Below, piece after piece: positions 25,444 to 34,411 of a DNA stretch of 64,000 bases. Location: NCBI GenBank assembly GCA_963720945.1, contig CAVRHH010000031.1, forward strand, positions 186,001 through 250,000, given 5' to 3'. The position numbers were made by a program, and so were the translations under genes. The stretch comes from Bog-532 sp963720945 (GTDB lineage: Bacteria; Actinomycetota; Actinomycetes; Streptosporangiales; Streptosporangiaceae). The notes under the pieces were generated by a model. That model was not told where the DNA came from and searched no databases. It saw only the letters and a program-made list of their open reading frames with translations. Position 1 is the first letter of the stretch; every line of letters begins with the position of its first letter.

Positions 25444-26751
25444 ATGATTCCGCTTCGCGGTGCCCTGCGGCTGATTGCGCTCCGGGGTGTCCTGCGGCGC
25501 AGTGCCTTCTTCATCGCCGCGGCGGCCCTGGCTGCGGGCGCGGCCGTGGCCCTGCAGGCACGGCAGCCGGCCGCCTCCGCGACCAGTTCGGGCTGGGTGG
25601 AGACCTGGGCGGCGGCACCGATCAAAGCCACCCGCGACGTCATCAACAAGGCGTACGTCGGCTTCAACGACAGCACCGTCCGCAACGTCGTCTTCACCAG
25701 CGTCGGTGGCAGTGAGGTCCGGATCCGGCTGAGCAACCTGTTCGGTACCCGGCCGCTGGACGTCGGCCAGGCCAGCGTGGGGGAGGTGGCGAGCGAGGGC
25801 AGCCTGGCCGGCCCCGCGTTCCCGGTTACCTTCAACAACAGCCGTTCGGTGGTGGTGCCGGTGGGCGAGGAGGTGCTGAGCGATCCCATCCCGATGTCCG
25901 TCTCGCCGCTGGAGGACATCGCGGTGTCGATCTACCTGCCCATCCGCACCGGGCCCACCACCTACCACCTCTTCGGCCAGCAGGACAGCTACCTCGCGCC
26001 CGGCAACCACGTCGACGACATCAGTGACGCGGCGTACCCGACCCGGACCACCTCCTGGTACTACCTGGACGGCGTGGAGGTCATGGGCGGCTACAAGCGG
26101 GCCGGCGTGGTGGTGGCGTTCGGCGACTCGATCACCGACGGGGTCGGCTCCTCCGACGGCACCAACGGCCGCTGGCCGGACTTCCTGGCCCGCCGGCTCG
26201 ACGGCCAGGACGGCAACGAGGCTCCCGCCGTCATCGACGAGGGCATCGGCGGGAACCGGGTGCTCAGCAACTCGGCGTGCTTCGGGCAGAGCGCCCTGGC
26301 CCGGTTCAGCCGGGACGTCCTCGACCAGCCGGGCGTGCGGGACGTGATCGTGCTCGAGGGCATCAACGACATCGGCTATAGCTCGGACGCGGATATCGGC
26401 TGCGAGGCGCCGAACACCGACGTCAGCGCGGCGCAGATCATCAACGGGTACAAGGCGCTGATCGCCGACGCCCACTCGCACGGGGTCAAGATCTTCGGCT
26501 GCACGCTGACCCCGTTCGGCAGCTCCTGGTTCTGGTCCGTCGAGGGGCAGGCCAAGTGGCAGGCCGTCAATCACTGGATCCGCACCAGCGGCGAGTTCGA
26601 CGGCGTCTTCGACTTCGCTCGCGCGGTCTCGGACTCGCAGAACCCGAGCTACCTCAACCCGGCCGACGACTCCGGCGACGGCCTGCACCCCAACGACGCC
26701 GGCTACGCGGCGATGGCCAGCTCGATCAACCTGAACAGCCTCACGCAGTAG
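25444..26751 (+). CDS. Secreted SGNH/GDSL hydrolase
   Basis: A 435-residue exported lipase/esterase. An N-terminal signal region (about 1-45) has Arg residues followed by FFIAAAALAAGAAVAL. The first 210 residues form a beta-rich domain often found ahead of this SGNH type. The catalytic block I FGDSITDG puts the serine at S229; GINDIG gives block III, and DGLHPND gives the aspartate and histidine. It probably deacetylates or deacylates polysaccharide or lipid outside the cell. Confidence 0.92.
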   Translation: MIPLRGALRLIALRGVLRRSAFFIAAAALAAGAAVALQARQPAASATSSGWVETWAAAPIKATRDVINKAYVGFNDSTVRNVVFTSVGGSEVRIRLSNLFGTRPLDVGQASVGEVASEGSLAGPAFPVTFNNSRSVVVPVGEEVLSDPIPMSVSPLEDIAVSIYLPIRTGPTTYHLFGQQDSYLAPGNHVDDISDAAYPTRTTSWYYLDGVEVMGGYKRAGVVVAFGDSITDGVGSSDGTNGRWPDFLARRLDGQDGNEAPAVIDEGIGGNRVLSNSACFGQSALARFSRDVLDQPGVRDVIVLEGINDIGYSSDADIGCEAPNTDVSAAQIINGYKALIADAHSHGVKIFGCTLTPFGSSWFWSVEGQAKWQAVNHWIRTSGEFDGVFDFARAVSDSQNPSYLNPADDSGDGLHPNDAGYAAMASSINLNSLTQ

Positions 26752-26795
26752 GCCCGGGAAGCGAGGGCCCGCTGTCCAGGCCAAACGGCCGGACG

Positions 26796-27677
26796 TTACG
26801 GCTGGTCACTGCCGCTGCCGTCCGCGGCGGCCTGCTGGTAGAGCCGCAGGATGGCGGCGTCCAGGCGGACGCTGTAGGAGACCGCTTCGGTGTCACCGCC
26901 CTGCTGGTACCCGCCGATCACGCCCACGATCGCGCCGGTCCGCGACCGTGCGCTGAACCGGGTCACCCACGGGCTTCCGCTGGTCCCCCCGGTGTATCCG
27001 CCGCACTGGAACCGCAGTTGCGTCGCGCTCTGCCGGGACGTCCAGTTCACGCAGGTGATCGGGGAGCCGGCGCTGTCCGGATAGCCGGTGACGTGCACCA
27101 GGTAGCGGTACCCGGTGTCGGTCATGAGCCGGTTGGCCCCGAGCACCTGCTCGATGTTGCGCCCGTCGTTCGGCTGCAGCACGACGAAGCCGACGTCGTA
27201 GTCGGGGTCGGAGGAATCCGCCCACTGCGGGGCCACGAGCAGTTTCGCGGGCGTCCACACGCCGAACGGCTCCTGCCCGTCCCGGTAGCCAGGGATGAAC
27301 ACGATGTCGCTCCGGTACCCGCTGCCCTTGCCGCCGTGGATGCAGTGCGCGGCGGTGATCAGCATGTCCTTACCGGGGCTGGCCACCACGCTGGCCGTGC
27401 AGAAGTGGTTGCCGCTCGCGTCGTGCTCGAACAGCGCCCCGACGCGCAGCGCGGCCCCCGCCCCGGCCGTATGCGACTGGCCGTGCTGCGCCTTCGCCGG
27501 CTCGCGCCCCGTGTCGAGCGGCAGCGCGGCCAGCAGCCGGGACCGGCTCCAGAACCCGAGCGGGCCGCTGAGAGCGTGCGCGCGGCGCGCGGCCGGCGGC
27601 CCCGCCGAGCACCCGGTGGCCAGGACAAGGACCGCGACGGCCGCGACGGCGGCCCAGGCCCAGAGCTTCGTTCTCAT
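26796..27677 (-). CDS. Trypsin-like serine peptidase lipoprotein
   Basis: A 293-residue exported protease. The signal peptide ends in a lipobox (VLATGC, cysteine at residue 23), so it is likely anchored to the membrane. The V8/chymotrypsin triad is complete: ITAAHC, DYDVGF and GGTSGSPW. It converges on the SGNH hydrolase gene with a 44-bp gap. Targets are unknown. Confidence 0.92.
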   Translation of the reverse strand: MRTKLWAWAAVAAVAVLVLATGCSAGPPAARRAHALSGPLGFWSRSRLLAALPLDTGREPAKAQHGQSHTAGAGAALRVGALFEHDASGNHFCTASVVASPGKDMLITAAHCIHGGKGSGYRSDIVFIPGYRDGQEPFGVWTPAKLLVAPQWADSSDPDYDVGFVVLQPNDGRNIEQVLGANRLMTDTGYRYLVHVTGYPDSAGSPITCVNWTSRQSATQLRFQCGGYTGGTSGSPWVTRFSARSRTGAIVGVIGGYQQGGDTEAVSYSVRLDAAILRLYQQAAADGSGSDQP

Positions 27678-27820
27678 CCGCGGCTCACAATCTGCACGTC
27701 CCGTGCTGCCTGCCCCCCCGGTAGAGCCTCCTGATCGCCGTATTTAACCAGCCGAACGGGCCTCGTTGGGAGCCGCCCCAGCTCAGAGCCCACCTCGCGG
27801 GCCCCGTAGGTGCGAGTACG

Positions 27821-27836
27821 GTTACTAACAAGTAAC
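27821..27836. promoter_or_regulatory. Perfect palindromic operator upstream of fadA
   Basis: GTTACTAACAAGTAAC is a perfect 6-4-6 inverted repeat (TTACT....AGTAA), 35 bp before the fadA start. The AT-rich site stands out in a GC-rich intergenic region, and its form is what TetR-family regulators of fatty-acid degradation bind. No regulator gene is adjacent, so the protein must be encoded elsewhere. Confidence 0.7.
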
Positions 27837-27871
27837 ATGGGGCGTAGAGTTCTCACCGCGAGGGAGGCAAG

Positions 27872-29083
27872 GTGCCCCGTACCTCACGCAACGTGGTCTT
27901 TGTGGATGGCGTCCGTACCCCGTTCGGCAAGTCCGGGCCCAAGGGCCTGTACGCGGAGACCCGGGCCGACGATCTCGTCGTCCGGGTCATCCGCGAACTG
28001 CTGCGGCGCAACCCTGGCCTGCCGCCCGAGCGGATCGGCGACGTCGCCATCGCCGCGACCACCCAGATCGGCGACCAGGGCCTGACCATCGGCCGGACCG
28101 CCGCGGTGCTCGCCGGGCTGCCCCGGTCGGTCCCCGGGTACGCGATCGACCGGATGTGCGCGGGCGCGCTGACCGCCGCGACCACGGTGGCCGGCAGTAT
28201 CGCGTTCGGCGCCAGCGACGTGGCCATCGCGGGCGGCGTGGAGCACATGGGCCATCACCCGATGGGAGAGGGCGTCGATCCCAACCCGAGATTCGTCAGC
28301 GAGACGCTGGTCGATGCCTCGGCCCTGGTCATGGGGTCGACCGCGGAGAACCTGCACGACCGGTTCCCGCACATCACCCGGGAGCGGGCTGACGCCTACG
28401 CGCTCGGCAGCCAGCGCAAGGTGGCCGAGGCCTACGCGGCCGGGAAGATCCAGCCCGACCTGGTGCCGATAGCGGTGCGCAGCGTGGCGAAGGGGTACGG
28501 CCTGGCCACCGCGGATGAGCCGCCGCGCCCGGACACCACCGCCGAGGGCCTCGCCGGGCTCAAGACCCCGTTCCGCCCGCACGGCCACGTGACCGCGGGC
28601 AACTCCGCCGGGCTGAACGACGGGGCCACCGGGTGCATCCTGGCCGCCGAGGACGTCGCCGCCGAGCTGGGCCTGCCGGCCCGGATGCGGCTGATCGACT
28701 TCTCCTTCGCCGGCGTCGACCCGGAGGTCATGGGCATCGGCCCCATCCCGGCCACCGAGACGCTGCTCGCGCGGAACTCGCTGACCATGGACGACATCGC
28801 CCTGATCGAGATCAACGAGGCGTTCGCGATCCAGGTGCTCTCCTTCCTCGACCATTTCAAGATCGCCGACGACGACCCGAGGGTGAACCCGTGGGGCGGC
28901 GCGATCGCGCTCGGCCACCCGCTCGCCTCCTCCGGGGTCCGGCTGATGATGCAGCTCGCCCGCGAGTTCGCCGAACGGCCGCAGGCGCGCTATGGCCTGA
29001 CCACGATGTGCATCGGGATGGGCATGGGCGCCACGGTTCTCTGGGAGAACATGCAGCACGAGGCGAAGGACGGGAACCGGTGA
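27872..29083 (+). CDS. fadA: Acetyl-CoA acyltransferase (thiolase)
   Basis: A 403-residue degradative thiolase. The acyl-carrying cysteine is C96 (IDRMCAGAL). GGAIALGHPLASSG carries the catalytic histidine and TTMCIGMGMG the second cysteine. It performs the thiolytic step of beta-oxidation. GTG 27872 has GAGGGAGG upstream. Its stop overlaps the fadB start by four bases, so the two subunits of the trifunctional complex are translationally coupled. Confidence 0.95.
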   Translation: MPRTSRNVVFVDGVRTPFGKSGPKGLYAETRADDLVVRVIRELLRRNPGLPPERIGDVAIAATTQIGDQGLTIGRTAAVLAGLPRSVPGYAIDRMCAGALTAATTVAGSIAFGASDVAIAGGVEHMGHHPMGEGVDPNPRFVSETLVDASALVMGSTAENLHDRFPHITRERADAYALGSQRKVAEAYAAGKIQPDLVPIAVRSVAKGYGLATADEPPRPDTTAEGLAGLKTPFRPHGHVTAGNSAGLNDGATGCILAAEDVAAELGLPARMRLIDFSFAGVDPEVMGIGPIPATETLLARNSLTMDDIALIEINEAFAIQVLSFLDHFKIADDDPRVNPWGGAIALGHPLASSGVRLMMQLAREFAERPQARYGLTTMCIGMGMGATVLWENMQHEAKDGNR

Positions 29084-31173
29084 CCGGCATCAAAGAGCTC
29101 GGCGACTCCGCCGCGATCAGGGCCCTGTACCCGGGCGAGGTCGTCACGCACGCCCACGTCCGTGACGTCGACCTGCCCGGCGGCGCTGGGACGCTCGCCC
29201 TGATCACCCTGGACAACGGCTTCGACCACACCAAGCCGAGCACGTTCGGCCCCGCGAGCCTGCTCGAGCTGAACGACGCCATCGACGCGGTGGCCGCCCG
29301 GGACGACATCGCCGCGGTCGGCGTCACCGGCAAGCCGTTCATCTTCGCGGTCGGCGCCGACCTCAAGGGGGTCGGCCTGATCGGCCGCCGGGACCAGGCC
29401 AAGGGCATCGGCCGGCTCGGCCACGCGGTGTTCCGCCGCCTGGGCGAGCTGGACGTCCCGTCGTTCGCGTTCGTCAACGGCGCGGCGATAGGCGGCGGGG
29501 TCGAGGTCGCGCTGCACTGCACGTACCGCACGATCTCGGCCGGTGTCCCGGCCGTGGCGCTGCCCGAGACGTTCCTCGGCCTGGTGCCGGGCTGGGGCGG
29601 CACCTACCTGCTGCCCCGGCTGATCGGCCCGTCCCGGGCGCTGAAGGTCATCATCGAGAACGCGCTCAGCCAGAACAGGATGCTGCGCGGCCCGCAGGCC
29701 TTCGAGCTCGGCATCGCGGACGCCATGTTCGAGCCCGCCGACTTCCTGGAGGAGTCGCTGCGCTGGGCGGCCCGCGTGCTGACCGGCGGCGTCATCGTCA
29801 GCCGGCCCCCCGTTAACGAAGACTGGGACGCCGCCGTCGGCGCGGCCCGGTTCTTCGCCGACGGCAAGCTGCACGGTGCTGCCCCCGCCCCCTACCGGGC
29901 GCTGGAGCTGGTCGCGGCGGCGCAGCACCGCAGCCGGGACGAGGCGTTCGCCGCCGAGGACGAGGCCCTGGCCGACCTGATCATGAGCGATGAGCTGGCA
30001 GCCGGCCTGTACGCCTTCGACCTGACCCAGAAGCGCGCCCGGCGCCCGGCCGGCGCCCCGGACAAGTCGCTGGCGCGGCCGGTGACCAAGGTCGGCGTGG
30101 TCGGGGCTGGCCTGATGGCCGCGCAGATCGGCCTGCTGTTCGCCCGGCAGCTCGAAGTCCCGGTGGTGCTGACCGACCTGGACCAGGCGCGCGTCGACTC
30201 CGGCGTGGGCTACGTGCACGCCGAGATCGACAAGCTGGCCGGCCGGCACCGCATCTCCGCCGACCGGGCCAGCCGGCTCAGGGGGCTCGTCACCGGCTCG
30301 CTGACCAAGGATGCTTTCGCCGACGCCGATCTCGTCATCGAGGCCGTGTTCGAGGAGATGTCGGTCAAACGATGCGTATTCGCCGAGGTCGAGGCGGTGG
30401 TCGGACCGGAGTGCGTGCTGGCCACCAACACCTCCTCGCTGTCCGTGTCGGCCATGGCGTCCGCCCTGGCCCACCCGGAGCGGGTCGTCGGCTTCCACTT
30501 CTTCAACCCGGTGGCCGTGCTGCCTCTGGTGGAGGTCATCCGCGGCGAGGCGACCGACGACGCCACGCTGGCCACCGCCCTGGCCGTGGGCAAGGCGCTC
30601 AAGAAGTCCTGCGTGCTGGTCAAGGACGCGCCGGCGTTCGTCGTCAACCGCCTGCTCACCCGGTTCCTGGGCGAGATCACCGCGGCCGTCGACGAGGGCA
30701 CCCCGGTCGAGGTAGCCGAACGGGCCCCGGATCCGCTCGGCTTGCCGATGTCCCCGTTCCTGCTGCTCCAGCTGGTTGGGCCGGCCATCGCGCTGCACGT
30801 GGCGGAGACGCTGCACGCGGCGTTCCCGGACCGCTTCGCCGTCTCACCGAAGCTGCGCACCCTGGTCGAGTCGGGCCAGACGGCCATCTACCGTCCCGAC
30901 TTCACCCTCGACCCCGGGGTCGTGGCCACGCTGTCCGGCGGCGACCGCCCCTCGACCGGGGAGCAGGTCCGCCACCGGGCCCTGGAGGGACTGGCCGAGG
31001 AGATCAGGGTGATGCTCGATGAGGGCGTGGTCGCCGCGCCGGAGGACATCGACCTGTGCATGATCATGGGCGCCGGCTGGCCGTTCCACCTCGGCGGCAT
31101 CACTCCCTATCTGGACCGCACCGGCATCGCCGAGAAGGTCACCGGCTCCCGTTTCGTGTCCATTCAGGGATGA
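29080..31173 (+). CDS. fadB: Fatty-acid oxidation multifunctional subunit (enoyl-CoA hydratase / 3-hydroxyacyl-CoA dehydrogenase)
   Basis: A 697-residue protein starting at GTG 29080. The first 300 residues form a crotonase domain (FAVGADLKGVGLIG oxyanion region, NGAAIGGGVEVAL). A Rossmann domain follows near residue 340 (VGVVGAGLMAAQIG), then HFFNPVAVLPLVEVIRG and a C-terminal helical dehydrogenase domain. It hydrates enoyl-CoA and oxidises the hydroxyacyl-CoA. With fadA it forms a complete beta-oxidation unit behind a palindromic operator. Confidence 0.95.
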   Translation: MTGIKELGDSAAIRALYPGEVVTHAHVRDVDLPGGAGTLALITLDNGFDHTKPSTFGPASLLELNDAIDAVAARDDIAAVGVTGKPFIFAVGADLKGVGLIGRRDQAKGIGRLGHAVFRRLGELDVPSFAFVNGAAIGGGVEVALHCTYRTISAGVPAVALPETFLGLVPGWGGTYLLPRLIGPSRALKVIIENALSQNRMLRGPQAFELGIADAMFEPADFLEESLRWAARVLTGGVIVSRPPVNEDWDAAVGAARFFADGKLHGAAPAPYRALELVAAAQHRSRDEAFAAEDEALADLIMSDELAAGLYAFDLTQKRARRPAGAPDKSLARPVTKVGVVGAGLMAAQIGLLFARQLEVPVVLTDLDQARVDSGVGYVHAEIDKLAGRHRISADRASRLRGLVTGSLTKDAFADADLVIEAVFEEMSVKRCVFAEVEAVVGPECVLATNTSSLSVSAMASALAHPERVVGFHFFNPVAVLPLVEVIRGEATDDATLATALAVGKALKKSCVLVKDAPAFVVNRLLTRFLGEITAAVDEGTPVEVAERAPDPLGLPMSPFLLLQLVGPAIALHVAETLHAAFPDRFAVSPKLRTLVESGQTAIYRPDFTLDPGVVATLSGGDRPSTGEQVRHRALEGLAEEIRVMLDEGVVAAPEDIDLCMIMGAGWPFHLGGITPYLDRTGIAEKVTGSRFVSIQG

Positions 31174-31187
31174 GGTCATTTTCCTCG

Positions 31188-31204
31188 GCGGGCTGCCAGC
31201 CCGC
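31188..31204 (+). terminator. Hairpin after fadB
   Basis: GCGGGCT-GCC-AGCCCGC, a perfect seven-base stem with a three-base loop, 14 bp after the fadB stop. It likely ends the fadAB transcript. Confidence 0.65.
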
Positions 31205-31289
31205 GCATCCCGGCGCACATAGGAAGCTGCCGGGATGTGGCCGGGCTGGCCATGGACAGCGGCGCGTTCCTGCTCGGCCGGCTGGTGTG

Positions 31290-31595
31290 CTATGCACAGG
31301 TTTTCGTCTCCGGGGAACAGAACGTGACCTCGGGGTAGCGTGCTGACGGCTGGTCCAGCAGGGCTTGTGGACTGCTCCGCAGGTGCTGGTCGAAGAAGGC
31401 CCGGACGTAGGCGCGGGTGATGTCCAGGGACCGGGCTCCGGGGAGGGCGGCGCCGGTGCCGATACCGATCTGATCCGCCAGTAGCCCCAGGTCGGTGAAG
31501 GAGGCGTGTATCGCGCCGGCGACCAGGAGCCACCGCTTCCACCCGGTCAGGAGTTTCCAGTCGCGCTGTACAAGGACGTGGTACCGGCCGGGCAT
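31290..31595 (-). pseudogene. Secreted alpha/beta hydrolase C-terminal remnant
   Basis: About 100 codons match the C-terminus of actinobacterial PAF-acetylhydrolase-like or lipase-like hydrolases: IHASFTDLGLLADQIG with the catalytic histidine, RSLDITRAYVRAFFDQHL, and an end at RYPEVTFC. The nucleophile half and the signal peptide are absent, and upstream sequence on this strand is unrelated transposase debris. Confidence 0.7.
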
Positions 31596-31711
31596 GGACC
31601 TGTCGGCTCAGGCAGGTACGGTGTGTGTCCCGGCGCGAGCGGCGCGTCACCGGCGTCTGCCGAAGTTCCCATGCCGCCAATCATCACCGACTGGCCGCTG
31701 CGGCTACGCCA

Positions 31712-31845
31712 GGCAGGTCTGGCTATTCACCAGCGAACCCGCCGTGGCGTGGACGAACAACGTCTTCGAGCAAGGCGCCAAGGCCGCCAAGCGGCACCAG
31801 GCCGTCTCCGGGTACTGGCACACCCAGGCAACCCTCGCAGCCTGA
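31712..31845 (+). mobile_element. IS66-type transposase C-terminal remnant
   Basis: About 40 residues (FTSEPAVAWTNNVFEQGAKA, then KRHQAVSGYWHTQATLA) match the end of IS66-family transposases, where a catalytic glutamate follows the DNN segment and the R-K-Q-SG-R region ends the core. No start, no inverted repeats and no accessory genes were seen. It marks a past insertion that may explain the neighbouring broken genes. Confidence 0.65.
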
Positions 31846-31895
31846 AACCGCAGCTCGCGCATGCCCCTGAATGGTCACCACGTTTCCGCCCGGGC

Positions 31896-32645
31896 TCAGG
31901 CAGTAGGCGGGGGGCCCGCGGGCGGGGGCCCCGCGGGCGGGTAATTGTAACCAGGCGGCGGGTAGCCGGGCGGCGGGGCCTCGCCGGCGTGCGCCGCGGT
32001 CAGCCGGTAGTAGACCAGGCTGACCACGATCGCGATGAACGGCGAGATGAGGGTGCCCGCCACGATGTCGGAAAGGAAGCTCCTGGCTGCGATTGGCAGC
32101 ACCGCGAAGATCACCGACAGCACGATCTGGACGACGATCAGGATCAGGAATACCAGGACGTACGTGCCGAACACGTGCCAGGCGAACCCGCGCACCGTGC
32201 GCCAGCTCCGGCCGAACGACGCCATGGCCGGCGATTCACCGATCACGATGCTCGGCACGATCAGCGACCAGAACGTCAGCAGGATGAGGCCCGGCACGAT
32301 GACGAGCACGAACCCGATCGCGATCGCGATCGAGGCCAGGATCGACGCGGCCGCGACCGGCAGCACGTACGGCACGGCGGCCGACAGCGTGCCCCGCAGG
32401 TCGAGGTCGACCCGGCCGTCCCGGACGTCCTGGACCGCCTTCACCAGCGCGGCCTGCAGCAGGAACATGACGAACAGGTTGATGACCGCGGCCGCGGCAC
32501 TGCCGGGGTATTTCGCGACGCCGGACAGCAGCGCCGAGATGGCCGCCGCGACCAGGTAGACGACAAACGCGATCAACAGGAAATGCGCGGCATAGGCCTT
32601 GTAGGTCGCCCACGCTTCGCGCAGCACACCCGTCAGCGGGCTCAT
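31896..32645 (-). CDS. Multi-pass membrane protein with Pro-rich tail
   Basis: A 249-residue protein with about six transmembrane segments (AHFLLIAFVVYLVAAAI, VINLFVMFLLQAALV, ILASIAIAIGFVLVIVPG, and others). The VIVPGLILLTFWSLIVPSIV and SWRTVRGFAW segments resemble YciC/DUF975-like and glycerophosphodiester-phosphodiesterase membrane domains. The C-terminal 30 residues are PPPGY/PPAG repeats exposed to the cytoplasm or outside. No function can be assigned. Confidence 0.8.
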   Translation of the reverse strand: MSPLTGVLREAWATYKAYAAHFLLIAFVVYLVAAAISALLSGVAKYPGSAAAAVINLFVMFLLQAALVKAVQDVRDGRVDLDLRGTLSAAVPYVLPVAAASILASIAIAIGFVLVIVPGLILLTFWSLIVPSIVIGESPAMASFGRSWRTVRGFAWHVFGTYVLVFLILIVVQIVLSVIFAVLPIAARSFLSDIVAGTLISPFIAIVVSLVYYRLTAAHAGEAPPPGYPPPGYNYPPAGPPPAGPPPTA

Positions 32646-32766
32646 GTGATCATGCTAGGGGAGCGGCGCGGCCGGGGCCAGACACGGCACGCCGGCCGCC
32701 CGGGCCGGGACGGCCGAGCGCGCCATGGCGACCCGGAAGGGTGCCCCGTAACCCCAGGTAAGCGGC

Positions 32767-32895
32767 TCAGTACGCGACGGTGAAGCGTTCCCGGTGATGC
32801 CGGGCCCGCTCGATTTCGTCCACGAACGCCAGCGCCTCCCTGGCGATCGCGCTGCCCACGTATCCCGTCCCGCCGATAATCGCGATCGTCGCCAT
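32767..32895 (-). pseudogene. NAD(P)-dependent oxidoreductase collapsed by internal deletion
   Basis: A 42-codon frame from ATG 32893-32895 joins two ends of one family. Residues 1-22 are the Rossmann start of an NAD(P)H-binding reductase (IAIIGGTGYVGSAIAREAL). Residues 23-42 are the typical C-terminus of the same proteins (FVDEIERARHHRERFTVAY). About 160-170 central residues are missing, and the joint is in frame. The stop is at the normal C-terminal position. Confidence 0.7.
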
Positions 32896-32984
32896 ATCTG
32901 CTCCGTACCTGCCGTGATCTGCTGTGTCTGCCGCCACGCGCCAACCGGCGCCCCGCCGGCGCTATTCCCGTTCCGGCTTCCCGG

Positions 32985-33070
32985 ATACCCGTCCCGGCTC
33001 CTCACGGTCCCGGCTCCTCACGGTCCCGGCTCCTCACGGTCCCGGCTTCTCCCGTCCCGGCTCTTCCCGG
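32985..33070. repeat. 16-bp tandem repeat
   Basis: The unit CTCACGGTCCCGGCTC repeats from 33001, 33017 and 33033, with degenerate copies (CCCGTTCCGGCTTCC, CCCGTCCCGGCTCTTCC) on both sides. It encodes the last residues of the methyltransferase on the minus strand (RSRDREEPGP and before) and then the non-coding gap. Confidence 0.88.
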
Positions 33071-33709
33071 CCGGGCCTTCGTCCGGAACGTGAACAGCGG
33101 CCCCTCCGGTACTGCGGCACCCGCCGGGCCGCGCAGCCGGGCGACGCCGACCCCGGCCCGTGGCGCCGACTCCGGCGTGCCGAACGCGACCTCCTCGAAG
33201 CCCGCCGCCGCGAACCACACCCGGATCCGGGGACTAAGGTCCGGCGGCCGGAGGTGCCGGGTCCAGATCACGGTGGCACCGGGAGAGCAGAACGCGGGAG
33301 CGGTGGCGACCGTCCGCTCGATGTCCGCCTCGCTCACGTTGCCGAAGATCCCGCACAGCATCAGCACGTCGGCCGGCACCGCGTCGGTGAAGCTGGCGGC
33401 CTGGCCCGCGTCCCCGTGCCGCACGTCCACCTGTGGCAGCCCGGCCTCGGCGGCCTCCGCGCGGGCCATCCCGGCGATGTCCGGGTTGGCCTCCACCAGG
33501 ACCGCGGACACGTCGTCCCGGCGCGGGTGCCAAGGCAGCACGCCGATCACGTCGCGTCCCTGCCCGGCGCACAGGCTGACCAGGCGGACCGGCCCGGCCG
33601 GGGCGTGGTCGAGCGCGTCGGCCAGATGCGTCTGGACTAGTTTCAGCCGTGCGCTCAGCGTTGACGACGGGTCATCATAGGCGTCGTGCCACGCCACCCA
33701 GTCCCTCAT
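33002..33709 (-). CDS. Class I SAM-dependent methyltransferase
   Basis: A 235-residue enzyme from ATG 33707-33709 with AGGCGG upstream. Motif I is VSLCAGQGRDVIGVL, the acidic loop follows strand 2 (LVEANPDI), and VDVRHGDAGQAASF precedes motif IV (LMLCGIFGNVS). Actinobacterial relatives are small-molecule methyltransferases with unknown substrates. The last 20 residues are encoded by a 16-bp tandem repeat. The start lies 17 bp head-to-head from the HExxH gene. Confidence 0.85.
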   Translation of the reverse strand: MRDWVAWHDAYDDPSSTLSARLKLVQTHLADALDHAPAGPVRLVSLCAGQGRDVIGVLPWHPRRDDVSAVLVEANPDIAGMARAEAAEAGLPQVDVRHGDAGQAASFTDAVPADVLMLCGIFGNVSEADIERTVATAPAFCSPGATVIWTRHLRPPDLSPRIRVWFAAAGFEEVAFGTPESAPRAGVGVARLRGPAGAAVPEGPLFTFRTKARPGRAGTGEAGTVRSRDREEPGP

Positions 33710-33726
33710 GCCGCCTATCGTGCCCC

Positions 33727-34341
33727 GTGAAGCCTTCCGAAGAACGCGACCTGGCCGCGATCCGGGCCGAGCTCGCGCGCCTGGTGCGCTACGACGACGA
33801 GTCGATCGTGCACGACCGCTGGATCCGGCAGCGTTATGACGGCGGGTACGCGGCCAGCTACCTGCCCGCCCGTACCGCGGCCGTCTGCACGGCATGGCAT
33901 GAGGCCGGCCACGCCGTGGCCGCGCTAGCCGTCGGGGCCCGCTTCAGTTCGGCCAGTATCTACCACGGCCGCGACAGCGCCGGGCGGGTGCACGGGATCC
34001 GGGGAGTGGGCGAGCTGGCGTTCGTCGTCGACGCGGCCGGGCAGATCGCCGAACACCTGCGGACCTGGACTATGCCGGAACGCGACGACGAACTCCGGGC
34101 CTGGCTGAAGGGCTGGACCCGTGACGGCGGTGACGCGCGTCGTTTCCGCCGGGCCGCCGTGGCATGGTCCGGCCCCGGAACCGGCCCAGGAGGAGTCGCC
34201 GCCGAATGCGCCGCGTGGCGTTACAGCGAGCGGCTCCTGACGCCGCAGCGGCCGGCCATCCGCCAGCTCGCCCGGGCGCTGCTCGTGCATCCCCGGCCGC
34301 TGCCCTGCCCGGTGGCGTCGGCGCTCGCCGGCGACGCCTGA
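33727..34341 (+). CDS. Small protein with HExxH motif, putative zinc peptidase
   Basis: A 204-residue protein from GTG 33727. H58-E59-A-G-H62 in a helix (WHEAGHAVAALAVGARF) followed by SIYHGRDSAGRVHG resembles the M41/FtsH-like or related gluzincin core. An acidic residue later in the chain could be the third ligand. There is no membrane segment and no AAA domain. I do not know a named family for it. It is divergent from the methyltransferase gene. Confidence 0.7.
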   Translation: MKPSEERDLAAIRAELARLVRYDDESIVHDRWIRQRYDGGYAASYLPARTAAVCTAWHEAGHAVAALAVGARFSSASIYHGRDSAGRVHGIRGVGELAFVVDAAGQIAEHLRTWTMPERDDELRAWLKGWTRDGGDARRFRRAAVAWSGPGTGPGGVAAECAAWRYSERLLTPQRPAIRQLARALLVHPRPLPCPVASALAGDA

Positions 34342-34411
34342 CCGCCCGCCAGATTGTCAGACCCCCGGGACACCATGGGATCAGGCACATCCATCCAGGG
34401 CGGGAGCTCCC

